From Gammaproteobacteria bacterium (GTDB lineage Bacteria; Pseudomonadota; Gammaproteobacteria; Magnimaribacterales; AG-339-G14), in NCBI GenBank assembly GCA_019652555.1, contig BPAJ01000002.1, positions 143,014 to 207,013 of the forward strand: a stretch of 64,000 nt of DNA. The letters run 5' to 3'. The notes beneath the pieces are model-generated. The model did no database searches, had not been told where the DNA came from, and saw only the letters and a program-made list of their open reading frames with translations. This document shows, piece after piece, positions 26,817-35,868 of this stretch. Both the position numbers and the translations under genes were made by a program. Position 1 is the stretch's first letter; each line of letters starts with the position of its first letter.

Positions 26817-27572
26817 TTATTTACCTAAATCTTTTGATCTTTCTATTGCCTTTTTTATAGCATCAGAAACTATTGTCTTGAAGCCATTTTCTTTCATTGT
26901 TTCTAATGCCTTTTCAGTAACTCCGCCTTTTGAGGCCACCATGGACATGATGCTCTCAAAACCAATTTCTTTCTCTTCATCATATATTTTTGATGTTCCC
27001 AACATGAGAGTATTTACCCAGGATTCAGGTTTTTCAAAACCTTCCTTCTGAGCAATCTCAACTAAAGTTTCTGCCAAAAGGGCAAAGTATGCAGGTCCGG
27101 CTCCAACTATGGCAGTAAAAGCATCAAAATGTTCTTCTTTCATTTCAATTACTGAGCCAAGATTGGAAAGCATATTCTTAACCTCTTCAGATATGGAAAA
27201 GTTTGATGTAATGGCAATGGTACTGTCTCCTGTTCCAATGCCAACAGTTGGCATACCTCTGATGAGGTTTGTTTTTTTCCCTATTAGCGCATGAATTTTA
27301 TCAAGACTTAATCCTGCCATAAATGAGATAAAGGTTTTATCTTGCAAGTTAAAGTCATTTTTAGAAAATAACTCCCCAATCATATTAGGTTTAATAGTAA
27401 AAAAGATTACATCAGAAGAATTTATTGTCTCCTCTAAAGAAAAATAACCATTTGTAACTTTTTTGAGTTCGTCTTTTTCAATTGGATCAGACAAAAATAG
27501 ATCATAATCTTTAGAAAGCTTTGTAACTGCTTTTTCTCCAAGATTCCCGACACCGATAAAACCTATTTTCAT
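26817..27572 (-). CDS. proC: pyrroline-5-carboxylate reductase
   Basis: ProC reduces pyrroline-5-carboxylate to proline. The N-terminal dinucleotide fold starts GFIGVGNLGEKAV, the middle has FISFMAGLSLDKIHAL and RGMPTVGIGTGDS, and the C-terminal dimerisation domain has GAGPAYFALLAETL and VASKGGVTEKALE. At 251 residues it is slightly short of the usual ~270 but complete. It lies one base from yggS, and the two genes are neighbours in most proteobacteria. Confidence 0.95.
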   Translation of the reverse strand: MKIGFIGVGNLGEKAVTKLSKDYDLFLSDPIEKDELKKVTNGYFSLEETINSSDVIFFTIKPNMIGELFSKNDFNLQDKTFISFMAGLSLDKIHALIGKKTNLIRGMPTVGIGTGDSTIAITSNFSISEEVKNMLSNLGSVIEMKEEHFDAFTAIVGAGPAYFALLAETLVEIAQKEGFEKPESWVNTLMLGTSKIYDEEKEIGFESIMSMVASKGGVTEKALETMKENGFKTIVSDAIKKAIERSKDLGK

Positions 27573-28238
27573 TTAATTTCTTGCCCCAAATATAGTCTCA
27601 CCCAATCTTACTATAGTAGAACCTTCTTTGATTGCTAATTCGAAATCTCTAGACATTCCCATAGAGATCTCAGTTAGATTCTCATAATTTTCAATTAGCC
27701 TATCTGCAAGCATCTTAATTTTCTTAAAGGTTTGTTGAAGATCTGACAATGCTACATTTGGATTGGGAATAATCATTAATCCACAAATTTTGATTTTTTT
27801 TAAGTCAGATAACTCATTTAAAAAATTTTCTACTTCTTCCACTCTTATGCCGGATTTTGATTCTTCATTATCTATATTTATTTGTATCAGGCACTTTATA
27901 CACTTGTCATCTGGGCAATACTTATCAATTAACTTAGCAATTTTTAATCTATCAATCGTATGAACCCAGTCGAAATTTTTAGCTATTTCTTCGCATTTAT
28001 TTGATTGAATATTCCCAATAAAATGCCAATTAATTTTTAAATCTTTCAGTTTAGAAATCTTTTCCAAAGACTCTTGCAAATAATTTTCTCCAAAATCAGA
28101 AATTCCATTTTCATAAGCCTCTGAAATTTCTTGCCATGACTTTTTTTTACTAACTGCAACAAGTTTTACATTTTTATCTGTTTTCGACGCATCTATCTTG
28201 GATTGGACTATTTTTATTTTTTCTTTGATGCTTTCCAT
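27573..28238 (-). CDS. yggS: PLP homeostasis protein (YggS/PLPBP)
   Basis: A 221-residue alanine-racemase-fold protein that binds pyridoxal phosphate without known enzymatic activity and buffers the cofactor pool. The PLP lysine lies in LVAVSKKKSW, followed by FGENYLQE, WHFIGNIQSNK, GLMIIPNP and LSMGMS-type ISMGMSRDFELAI with GSTIVRLGETIFG at the end. It overlaps argS by one base. Confidence 0.95.
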   Translation of the reverse strand: MESIKEKIKIVQSKIDASKTDKNVKLVAVSKKKSWQEISEAYENGISDFGENYLQESLEKISKLKDLKINWHFIGNIQSNKCEEIAKNFDWVHTIDRLKIAKLIDKYCPDDKCIKCLIQINIDNEESKSGIRVEEVENFLNELSDLKKIKICGLMIIPNPNVALSDLQQTFKKIKMLADRLIENYENLTEISMGMSRDFELAIKEGSTIVRLGETIFGARN

Positions 28239-29929
28239 TACATTTTTTCCGGACAGCCAATTCCCAAAATATTAAGACCATTATTTATTATTTCTTTTAT
28301 TGCAATAGAAAGCGCAATCTTGGCATCTGAATAATCTTTATCATCAGAAATAATCTTTTCAGCATTGTAAAAGCTATGAAATTTAGAACTTAAATCCCTT
28401 AGGTAAAAACATAACGGATGAAGCTCATTATTTTTATAGCATTGCTCAAGTATTTCAGGATAGCCATTAACCAACGATATGATTTCTTTTTCAGTCTCTT
28501 TTAATAAACTTAACTTTTCTAATGATTCTTTAAGGTTGAAATCTATTTTTCTTTTTTTAAGCTCTTTTTTTATACTGCAAATCCTCGCATGAGCATACTG
28601 GATATAATAAACGTGATTATCTTTGTTTGTTTTTTTAGCTAAATCTATATCAAATTCTAGGGCTTGCTCAGGCTTTCTCGCCAAGAAATAATATCTAGCC
28701 GAATCGATACCAACTTCATCTACCAGATCAGATAACTCAACAAATTCTCCAGATCTTGTAGACATTTGGACCTTTTGCCCTTTCTCTTTGAGAGAAACAA
28801 ACTGTATGAGCAGAGTTTTAAGCTTTTTAGCGTCTAAACCTAAGGATTCAATGGATGCCTTTACTCTGGGAATATAACCATGATGGTCTGCTCCCCAAAT
28901 ATTTATGATTTCATCAAAATCCCTATCATACTTATCCTTGTGATAAGCAATATCCGATGCAAAATATGTGGGCTCTTCATTGTCTCTTATTAGGACTCTG
29001 TCCTTTTCATCACCATAATTAGTAGATTTGAACCATAAAGCGCCATCTTTTTTTTCTACTTCATTATTTTTTAAATTTTTTATGCTTTTTTGAATCAGAT
29101 CTTTTTCATACAAGCTTGATTCATTGAACCAGTTGTCATATTCAACTTGAAAAACCTCCAAATCCTTTTTTATTTCTTCTGTCTGAAGCTCAATGACGTA
29201 GTTTGCTAATTCTAAAAAATTTTCATACGTTGCATCTACATACTCAAACCATTCGTTGAGCGTTTCAAAGAAAAGATTGTCATCCTTTTTGACAAGATAT
29301 TTTCCTTTAAAATGTTTTTTTGCTTTCGTAGCAAGATCTTTTATGTATTCTCCTGCATAACAACCTTCAGGTAATACAATCTTTTTATTATCCAATTCTT
29401 GCATTCTAATAAAGACACTCAAACCCAAAGTTTTGGCCTGAAGACCTCTATCGTTTACATAATATTCTTGGGTTACTTTATTTCCCGCTACTTTTAATAG
29501 ATTTGCTAAAGCTGAACCAAAGGCCGCAGATCTTCCATGTCCGACATGGATGGGACCAGTTGGATTGCTGGAAACATATTCCAGAAGAATTTTTTTTGGT
29601 TCTTTTTCTTGTAATAGACCTTTGAAATCTCCTAAGGCATAGTTTTTTATCTGACTAAAAAATAAATCCTCCTTTAGATAAATATTTATAAATCCAGCCC
29701 CGGCAACTTCTATCTTTTCTGAATAATCTAATCCCTCAAGAGCACTTATAATTTCAACCGCAAGTTCACGCGGATTTTTTTTCATTTCTTTAGCCATAAT
29801 CAAGGCTATATTTGAAGACCAATCCCCATGTTGTGAATCTTGAGGTTTGGTAACTTGAAAGCTGCCAGCGAACTCTGGAGAAATTTTTAAAGAGGCTTTC
29901 TGTAAAGAACTAAAAATTTCATCCTTCAT
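28238..29929 (-). CDS. argS: arginyl-tRNA synthetase
   Basis: A 563-residue class I synthetase that charges tRNA-Arg. The HIGH motif appears as HVGHGRSAAFGSAL after EYVSSNPTGPI. The KMSKS position is occupied by VQMSTRSGEFVELSDLVDEVG, which is normal for many ArgRS enzymes that lack a canonical KMSKS. The N-terminal Add1-type domain (PKDSQHGDWSSN-like QDSQHGDWSSNIALIMA) and the C-terminal DALR anticodon domain are present. It overlaps efp by four bases, unusual neighbours but consistent with one transcript. Confidence 0.96.
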   Translation of the reverse strand: MKDEIFSSLQKASLKISPEFAGSFQVTKPQDSQHGDWSSNIALIMAKEMKKNPRELAVEIISALEGLDYSEKIEVAGAGFINIYLKEDLFFSQIKNYALGDFKGLLQEKEPKKILLEYVSSNPTGPIHVGHGRSAAFGSALANLLKVAGNKVTQEYYVNDRGLQAKTLGLSVFIRMQELDNKKIVLPEGCYAGEYIKDLATKAKKHFKGKYLVKKDDNLFFETLNEWFEYVDATYENFLELANYVIELQTEEIKKDLEVFQVEYDNWFNESSLYEKDLIQKSIKNLKNNEVEKKDGALWFKSTNYGDEKDRVLIRDNEEPTYFASDIAYHKDKYDRDFDEIINIWGADHHGYIPRVKASIESLGLDAKKLKTLLIQFVSLKEKGQKVQMSTRSGEFVELSDLVDEVGIDSARYYFLARKPEQALEFDIDLAKKTNKDNHVYYIQYAHARICSIKKELKKRKIDFNLKESLEKLSLLKETEKEIISLVNGYPEILEQCYKNNELHPLCFYLRDLSSKFHSFYNAEKIISDDKDYSDAKIALSIAIKEIINNGLNILGIGCPEKM

Positions 29930-30495
29930 TTATTAACTCTTCCTTGGTATTCCATACTTCTTGTATCGACTGAAATGAAATCTCCTGGAGAAATAAATAG
30001 AGGAACTTTTATTTCAATTCCATTTTCTAAAATAGCTGGTTTAAAAGTATTTGTTGCTGTATCTCCTTTTAATCCGGGATCTGTATCTTTTACAGAAATA
30101 TCGACAAAATTATCAATTTCAACAGTAATTAAAGTATCTTCCCAGAAAATGATTTCGTAGTTAGCTCCTTCTTTCATCCAAACTACCTGTTTTTCAATTT
30201 TTGATTGATCGCATTCGAATTGTTCGTAATTCGTTGTGTCCATAAGAATAACTTTATTATCTTGTTGATATAAAAATTGCATTTCCTTACTAGAAATTTC
30301 AGCTTTTTCAACAGATTCTCCTGTCTTAAAAGTTTTTTCTAGAACTCTATTGGACAAGAGATCTCTGTATTTAATTCTCATCACAGCCTGTCCCTTTCCT
30401 GGCTTATGAAATTCATGTTCAATGATTTCACATGGCGATTTATCCAGAACTATTTTTAATCCTTGTTTAAATTCATTCGTGCTAATTTGACTCAT
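29926..30495 (-). CDS. efp: translation elongation factor P
   Basis: EF-P relieves ribosome stalling at proline runs. The 189-residue protein has three beta-barrel domains, with the modifiable lysine K34 in KPGKGQA, preceded by CEIIEHEFH. The end TRSMEYQGR is the usual C-terminus. The lysine context fits beta-lysylation by EpmA/EpmB; those genes are not in this window. It is the first gene of the minus-strand run ending at rdgB and is divergent from the TonB operon, with about 150 bases between starts. Confidence 0.95.
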   Translation of the reverse strand: MSQISTNEFKQGLKIVLDKSPCEIIEHEFHKPGKGQAVMRIKYRDLLSNRVLEKTFKTGESVEKAEISSKEMQFLYQQDNKVILMDTTNYEQFECDQSKIEKQVVWMKEGANYEIIFWEDTLITVEIDNFVDISVKDTDPGLKGDTATNTFKPAILENGIEIKVPLFISPGDFISVDTRSMEYQGRVNK

Positions 30496-30578
30496 TTCGT
30501 TGCTTCTAACCCTTACCTTTTTAAAAAGAATAATACAAGTTGCAAATATCTTGTTTTAACCATAAAGTTTCTTTCTTG

Positions 30579-30614
30579 TGGTCAAAACAGTGCTAGTTTT
30601 AGACCATTTTTTTT
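30579..30614 (+). terminator. intrinsic-terminator-like hairpin in the TonB-operon leader
   Basis: Arms 30579-30588 (TGGTCAAAAC) and 30596-30606 (GTTTTAGACCA) pair over ten base pairs with one bulged A and a seven-base loop, followed by eight T residues (30607-30614). It ends 32 bases before the operon's first start codon. No plus-strand gene lies upstream, so it is either an attenuator in the operon's own leader or the end of a short RNA. A possible promoter (TTGCAA at 30540, CATAAA at 30561) is weak. Confidence 0.65.
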
Positions 30615-30646
30615 GCTTTAATCTTAAAATAATCAGGGGATTAATA

Positions 30647-31414
30647 ATGTTTATAACTAAGTTAAATAGGGCAATTTTAACGCTTTTTTTATTAACTGCA
30701 TCATTATATTTAAGCGCTCAACTTGAGCCAGTATTGGAAGTTAATAAAGAAAGAGCACTTCTTGCCCAAGCTTCACAACAAAAAATAGATTCTTTTCAAG
30801 AAAAAACCGATAAAGACTCTGCTGAATACAAAAGTGTTAGCAAGCAAATCGAAGGTTTGAAGGTCTATAACGCTCAGAAAAGAAAACAGATAAAACGTCA
30901 AGTTGAAAGAATGAAAGAGATTGAAAAAACTATGAAAGACTCAACTGTTCTACAACGTCAAATTCCCCCGTTAGCAAGAAGAATGTTTGAAGGTTTAAAG
31001 CAATTCATAGCTCTTGATATCCCCTTCAGAGCTGGAGAAAGAACGGAAAGATTATCTTTTATTCAAGCAGCTTTAGATAACCCAGTTGTGTCTCCTGCTG
31101 AAAAACTCAGACAGGTTTTGGATGGTTATTCTGTGGAGTCTGAATATGGACGAAAGATAGACACTTATAAAGATACAATTTTGATTGACGACCAAGAAAG
31201 AGATGTAAATATCCTTAGGATTGGTAGATTGGTTCTTGCTTACCAAACCTCTGATCTTTCTGAGACTGGTATCTACAACAAAGAAACTCAGTCTTGGGAA
31301 TCTCTACCTGGCAGATACAGAAACTCAATCAGAGACGGTATAGCAATGGCTAAAAAAGTAAAAACCGTTGATATTCTGGAGTTACCCGTTCCAGCTGCGG
31401 AGGTGACCCAATGA
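30647..31414 (+). CDS. DUF3450 family periplasmic coiled-coil protein
   Basis: A 255-residue protein with a signal sequence (FITKLNRAILTLFLLTASLYLSA), then a long helical segment rich in K, Q and E (about 25-110), then the DUF3450 core with QIPPLARRMFEGL, FRAGERTERL and the RIGRLVLAYQT segment. The start at 30647 is chosen because AGGGGA lies seven bases upstream and the signal sequence begins there; an in-frame GTG at 30578 lies inside the leader hairpin. DUF3450 genes typically head operons with TtpC/ExbB/ExbD/TonB, as here. Its 3' end overlaps the next gene by four bases. Confidence 0.9.
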   Translation: MFITKLNRAILTLFLLTASLYLSAQLEPVLEVNKERALLAQASQQKIDSFQEKTDKDSAEYKSVSKQIEGLKVYNAQKRKQIKRQVERMKEIEKTMKDSTVLQRQIPPLARRMFEGLKQFIALDIPFRAGERTERLSFIQAALDNPVVSPAEKLRQVLDGYSVESEYGRKIDTYKDTILIDDQERDVNILRIGRLVLAYQTSDLSETGIYNKETQSWESLPGRYRNSIRDGIAMAKKVKTVDILELPVPAAEVTQ

Positions 31415-32784
31415 AATCAAAGTTACTAATAATTATTTTTGCTTTATTTCTTCCCTTTTCATATTCACAAGAAGAGAAGCCTGATACTGCACTGTCTTTG
31501 GAACAGCTTTTAGAACTTGTTCAACAGGGTAAATTTGCAGAATCTGAAGAAGCAACTGAAAGAGAACAGAAATTTGCTAGGGAAAGAAGTCGCCAAGCAA
31601 CATTATTGGCAAATGCAAAAGCAGAAAGGTCAAGGCTTGAAGCAATTGCTACAGAACTAGAATCAAGATTTGAAGCTAATGATGCAAAACTTGTTGTTTT
31701 AGAAGAACAGTTAAAAACTAGACTGGGATCTTTGTATGAAACTTTTGGTCATCTGCAAGGAGTAGCTTCAGATACACAACAACAATTTGAGTCGGCAGTA
31801 ACTTCTGGACAATTTGGCCAGGATAGGGAAATTTTCTTGAAGGACCTAGCAAAAAGAATGGGCGAAGGTATTAGTTTGGCCTCCATAGAAGAACTTGAAA
31901 GACTTTGGTATGAATTATCAAGAGAGTTAGTTGCTTCAGGAAATGTTCAAAAATTCCAAGCTACGGTAGTAGATAACGAAGGTCAAACATCTCAACAAAA
32001 TGTAGTTAGGGTAGGAAACTTCAATGCTGTAACTGAAGGGCAATATTTAACTTACCTTCCTGCCAGAGGCGCTTATGAAACCCTTCCAAGACAACCTGGT
32101 AGATATCTTGGGGGAACGTATGACGTACATGATACTTCAACAGGATTTGTTGAGTTTGCAGTTGATCCTACAGGACCTCAAGGAGGAGCTTTGCTTACAA
32201 ACCTAATTTCTCTTCCAAGTTTTTTTGAGCAGATTCAGTATGGAAGAATCACAGGTTATACCATCATCCTTCTCTTCTTGTTAGCCACAGGAATTTTTGG
32301 TTGGAGAACTTATATCTTGTTTAATCTTGATAAAAACGTGAAGAAAGAAGCTTCTGGCTCCAGACAAGGGAATAATCCTCTATCAAGAATATTTGATGTT
32401 GCTGAACAAAATAAAGGATCAGATGTTGAAACATTAGAATTAAAATTAGCAGAACAAATATTAGTTGAGAGAGCATCTATAGATACTGGTATTTGGTTAG
32501 TTAGATTAATTTCAGTTGTAGCCCCTTTGTTAGGATTGTTCGGAACTATCACCGGGATGATAAATACTTTCCAAGCTATTACTTTATTTGGTACTGGAGA
32601 TCCAAAAACAATGGCAAATGGTATTTCCGAGGCTCTTGTTACAACCATGCTTGGCTTGATGACTGCTATTCCAGCAACTTTTATGGCTGCTATCATGGCA
32701 AATTATGCTAAGAACATTCTTACTGTTCTTGAAGAACAAAGTACAGGAATGGTGGCTGCAGCATCTGAAGAAAACAAAGCTTAA
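31411..32784 (+). CDS. TtpC-like MotA/TolQ/ExbB proton channel protein
   Basis: A 457-residue ExbB-superfamily protein with a large N-terminal periplasmic extension. It has a signal sequence (residues 1-20), a coiled coil at about 30-100 and a periplasmic region to about 275. Membrane helices follow: one at about 280-300, then the conserved MotA/TolQ/ExbB pair with PLLGLFGTITGMINTFQAI and ALVTTMLGLMTAIPATFMAAI. This layout is that of TtpC, the extra component of the Vibrio TonB2 system. It probably couples the ExbB/ExbD motor to the periplasm. It is followed by exbB after five bases. Confidence 0.9.
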   Translation: MKSKLLIIIFALFLPFSYSQEEKPDTALSLEQLLELVQQGKFAESEEATEREQKFARERSRQATLLANAKAERSRLEAIATELESRFEANDAKLVVLEEQLKTRLGSLYETFGHLQGVASDTQQQFESAVTSGQFGQDREIFLKDLAKRMGEGISLASIEELERLWYELSRELVASGNVQKFQATVVDNEGQTSQQNVVRVGNFNAVTEGQYLTYLPARGAYETLPRQPGRYLGGTYDVHDTSTGFVEFAVDPTGPQGGALLTNLISLPSFFEQIQYGRITGYTIILLFLLATGIFGWRTYILFNLDKNVKKEASGSRQGNNPLSRIFDVAEQNKGSDVETLELKLAEQILVERASIDTGIWLVRLISVVAPLLGLFGTITGMINTFQAITLFGTGDPKTMANGISEALVTTMLGLMTAIPATFMAAIMANYAKNILTVLEEQSTGMVAAASEENKA

Positions 32785-32789
32785 TAATC

Positions 32790-33314
32790 ATGGCTTTCCT
32801 ATTTGGATTACAAGATACTCTCCTTGATTTTTTTGAAAAGGGAGGTGGAGTTGTTGTCTTCATAGGCTTCTTAATTATCTTGATGTGGAGTTTTATTTTG
32901 GAGCGTTTTTGGTATTTTAAATACATACATGCTGATGTAGAAAAAGATATACAGAACGCTTGGAAGGAAACTTCAGATCGCAAATCATGGTCAGGTCATC
33001 AGATAAGATCCATGTTGATTTCAAAAGCAAATGTAAAAATACAAAGTAACTTAGAGTACATAAGAGTAGCCATTGTATTAGCTCCATTACTGGGTTTGTT
33101 AGGAACCATTTTGGGCATGATAGAAGTTTTTCACATCTTGGCTGTAACTGGTGGAGGTGATGCAAAAGCAATGGCTGGTGGCGTGGCTAAATCTACCATT
33201 CCAGCAATGGCTGGTTTGATGGCTGCAATACCTGCAACTTTTGCTTCAAGAATATTGGAACAAAAAGCAAAAAAACAATCGGATTTATTACAAGAACATT
33301 TAACTTTTGAGTAA
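32790..33314 (+). CDS. exbB: ExbB proton channel subunit
   Basis: The 174-residue protein has three membrane helices: one at about 17-37 (GGVVVFIGFLIILMWSFIL) and the conserved pair with APLLGLLGTILGMIEVFHIL and GVAKSTIPAMAGLMAAIPATF. ExbB forms the pentameric channel around ExbD that uses the proton gradient to energise TonB. It lies between the TtpC-like gene and exbD with five-base gaps. Its short length and lack of periplasmic extension separate it from the preceding gene. Confidence 0.94.
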   Translation: MAFLFGLQDTLLDFFEKGGGVVVFIGFLIILMWSFILERFWYFKYIHADVEKDIQNAWKETSDRKSWSGHQIRSMLISKANVKIQSNLEYIRVAIVLAPLLGLLGTILGMIEVFHILAVTGGGDAKAMAGGVAKSTIPAMAGLMAAIPATFASRILEQKAKKQSDLLQEHLTFE

Positions 33315-33319
33315 AAAAA

Positions 33320-33730
33320 ATGAGAAGATCACTAATTAGTCAAGCAGTAGAAGAAAAGGACGAGCCGAATATTACTCCCATGCTGGATGTTGTATTTATT
33401 CTTTTGATTTTCTTCATTGTTACTGCAAACTTTATTAAAGAACCTGGCTTAGAAATAAATAGACCTGACTCAGAGACAGCTGAGGTAACCGAAAATGCTG
33501 CGATTCTTATCGCAATTGGCTCTGCCGGTGAAATATATATGGACGGCAGAAGAATTGACGTAAGACAGGTTAAAGCAAATGTCATAAGAATGATTGCAGA
33601 AAATCCTCAAGGGACTGTTGTCATTCAGGCTGATGAAAAATCGACGGCTGATACAATTATTGACGTTATGGATGAAGTAAGAGAAGCTGGAGTGATTGAC
33701 ATATCCATTGCTTCAGAACCTAATTTCTAA
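33320..33730 (+). CDS. exbD: ExbD energy-transducing subunit
   Basis: A 136-residue ExbD/TolR protein with a short cytoplasmic N-terminus, one membrane helix containing the proton-carrying aspartate D23 (NITPMLDVVFILLIFFIV), and a periplasmic domain ending in a VREAGVIDISIA segment. In ExbD this Asp is essential for proton-driven motion. The stop overlaps the next ATG by one base. Confidence 0.95.
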   Translation: MRRSLISQAVEEKDEPNITPMLDVVFILLIFFIVTANFIKEPGLEINRPDSETAEVTENAAILIAIGSAGEIYMDGRRIDVRQVKANVIRMIAENPQGTVVIQADEKSTADTIIDVMDEVREAGVIDISIASEPNF

Positions 33731-34476
33731 TGGAAAAACAAATAAGACAATTATTATCAAACTTTTTTAACAAAGCTTTAAATTCTCATTTAAAAGATGA
33801 AAATTCTTTTTCTATGAGAAAACTTATGGTTGACGATAGTCCTTATCAAAAGTATGGATTAGCTGCTGCAGGTGGGACAGTAGTTTCTTTTGCATCCATT
33901 TTATTAATGGCCTTATTAATAGCCACTGGAGAAGTTTCTTTAGATGATTCAAATCTTAGAAAAATTGTAGACGTTGTCATGCCAGTGAGAGACCCCGAAT
34001 TAATTGATTCTGTAGAAAGACCGGAAGAAGCTGAGCCTGAGCCAGATCAATTACCTCCAGAAGTCGATATCGAAAATATTGAAGAACTTCTCGATCAATC
34101 AGTCAATCCAAATTTGAATTTCAAAAGAAGAAGATCTGGAGTTTTCATGGATGGTTCATACGTTCCAATCTTTCAAGTTCCTCCTCAATATCCTCGAAGA
34201 GCAGCAGAAAGAGGTATAGAAGGGTGTGTTGTCCTTAAATATGTTGTCACAGAAGTTGGTTCAGTAAGAGATCCAGAAGTCGTTCAATCCATTCCACAAG
34301 GAATTTTCGATAGAGCTGCAATCAGAGCTGCGTTAAGATATAAATATAAACCACTTATTAGGGATGGAAATGCAGTTGAAGTTGAAGGTGTTACTCAAAG
34401 AATTACTTTTGTTCTTGAGGGAGATGGAAAAGGACCAGGTTATGTTCCTGAAAATTGTAGAGGGGTTCAAGGTTAA
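33730..34476 (+). CDS. tonB: TonB energy transducer
   Basis: A 248-residue protein with a ~45-residue cytoplasmic N-terminus, one membrane helix (GLAAAGGTVVSFASILLMALLIA), a short Pro/Glu linker (RPEEAEPEPDQLPPEVD) and a C-terminal TonB domain. That domain has PPQYPRRAAERGIEGCVVLKYVV, IFDRAAIRAALRYKYKPL and RITFVLEG. The linker is short compared with E. coli TonB, as in TonB2 proteins. A later in-frame ATG (about codon 28) is a possible alternative start. It transfers motor energy to outer-membrane receptors such as the one at 49484. Confidence 0.92.
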   Translation: MEKQIRQLLSNFFNKALNSHLKDENSFSMRKLMVDDSPYQKYGLAAAGGTVVSFASILLMALLIATGEVSLDDSNLRKIVDVVMPVRDPELIDSVERPEEAEPEPDQLPPEVDIENIEELLDQSVNPNLNFKRRRSGVFMDGSYVPIFQVPPQYPRRAAERGIEGCVVLKYVVTEVGSVRDPEVVQSIPQGIFDRAAIRAALRYKYKPLIRDGNAVEVEGVTQRITFVLEGDGKGPGYVPENCRGVQG

Positions 34477-34479
34477 ACT

Positions 34480-35868
34480 ATGATTAAGATTTTTATATTT
34501 TCTTTATTTTTCTCTGGAATTATTTTTTCTCAAGAAAAGAATCAAAAAGAACAAACAAAGTTTGACTTCCCAGGGTATACCATTAAGGGATGTTTAGGAT
34601 CAGACTTATCAAAGCCTAAAAGGCAAGTTGCAAAGTTACCTAGTAAAAGAGCTCAGGCCTATTTAAAAGATCTTTTTCCTTTCTTACGAGCTGAAACCGA
34701 AGACCTTGTTAAAGCAAAAAATGTTTTAAATAGAATGCAATCAGATCAAGGATTAACTGAGTCTGACAAAGCTCAAATGTATTATTACTTTGCTTATATT
34801 GATTCAATAAACGAAGATCTTAAATCCGCTAAAAATAACTATAAAAAGTTCTTGTCTATTGAAGATGCCGATCCAAGATTAAAATCAAACGTTATTTCCA
34901 TGTTAGGTCAGTTATCTTACTCTGAGGGAAATTACAAAACTGCCATAGATTACATGGAACAGTGGATTTCTATGGAAGCTAACCCAAGTTCTCTTGGTTT
35001 TGACATTATCGCTGCATCTTATTGGCAATTAAAAGATAAAAAAAAGGCTCTTAAGTTTTCCGAGCGTGCTTTGTGTGTTGCAAAAGCAAACAAATCTAAA
35101 CCGAAAGAATCAACTTACAATTTATTAATTGCTTTATACAACGAAAACCAAAGAATAAAGGACATGCTTCCTTTGTTTGAAGAATTGGTTAGGTTTTATC
35201 CGAAGAAAAGGTATTGGACTCAACTTTCAGGAGTTTATGGAGAGCTAAAAGAAGAAAAAAAACAACTCTCTTCTTTAGAAGCAGCTCATGATCAGAGGCT
35301 TTTAGATAAAGAAACAGAGTACGTTTCTCTTTATCAGTTGCTAATGAGAGCAGAAGCTCCTCTTAAGGCTGCAAGAGTGATGCAGTACGGAATAGAAAAA
35401 GAATTTGTTAAAGAAAATGAAAAACATCTTAAATATCTTGCTCAAGGTTGGCATATGGCTCAAGAGCTCGATAAAGCAGAACCAGTTTATGAAAAAGCAG
35501 CAATAAAATCAGAAGAAGGAGAATTGTATGTTTTTCTTGGCCAAATCTATCTAGCTACTGATAGATATAAAAAAGCAAAACAAGCACTTCAGTTAGGTCT
35601 TAAAAAAGGAAAGTTAAAGGATCCGGTTACTGTAAATATTCTTTTAGGCCAAGTTGCTTATGAGCTTCAAGATTTTGAAGACGCAACAAAATTTTTCAGA
35701 ACTGCAATCGATAGATTGTCAGATATCAAAATAAAAGATAAAGAAGCTCGAGAGAAAAAACAAGATAAGTTGAGAACCCAAGCTTTAAATTGGCTTACCT
35801 ATACCGAGAAAGAAAAGAAAAGAGTTGAGATGCTTCAACTCAGGATCAAAGACCTAGAAGAAAGTTAA
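34480..35868 (+). CDS. TPR repeat protein of the TonB operon
   Basis: A 462-residue protein with a signal sequence (IKIFIFSLFFSGIIFSQ) and about nine helical TPR-like repeats, for example AQMYYYFAYIDSINEDLKSA and GQLSYSEGNYKTAIDYMEQW. TPR proteins often end operons of this TtpC/ExbB/ExbD/TonB type and are thought to act in the periplasm. Their molecular role is less clear than that of the motor subunits. The gene follows tonB by three bases and ends four bases into the convergent folA gene. Confidence 0.88.
   Translation: MIKIFIFSLFFSGIIFSQEKNQKEQTKFDFPGYTIKGCLGSDLSKPKRQVAKLPSKRAQAYLKDLFPFLRAETEDLVKAKNVLNRMQSDQGLTESDKAQMYYYFAYIDSINEDLKSAKNNYKKFLSIEDADPRLKSNVISMLGQLSYSEGNYKTAIDYMEQWISMEANPSSLGFDIIAASYWQLKDKKKALKFSERALCVAKANKSKPKESTYNLLIALYNENQRIKDMLPLFEELVRFYPKKRYWTQLSGVYGELKEEKKQLSSLEAAHDQRLLDKETEYVSLYQLLMRAEAPLKAARVMQYGIEKEFVKENEKHLKYLAQGWHMAQELDKAEPVYEKAAIKSEEGELYVFLGQIYLATDRYKKAKQALQLGLKKGKLKDPVTVNILLGQVAYELQDFEDATKFFRTAIDRLSDIKIKDKEAREKKQDKLRTQALNWLTYTEKEKKRVEMLQLRIKDLEES

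Noticed and set aside
30578-30646. N-terminal extension of the DUF3450 protein from a GTG at 30578
   Set aside because: It would translate the terminator hairpin and its T tract, and it delays the signal sequence; AGGGGA supports the ATG at 30647.
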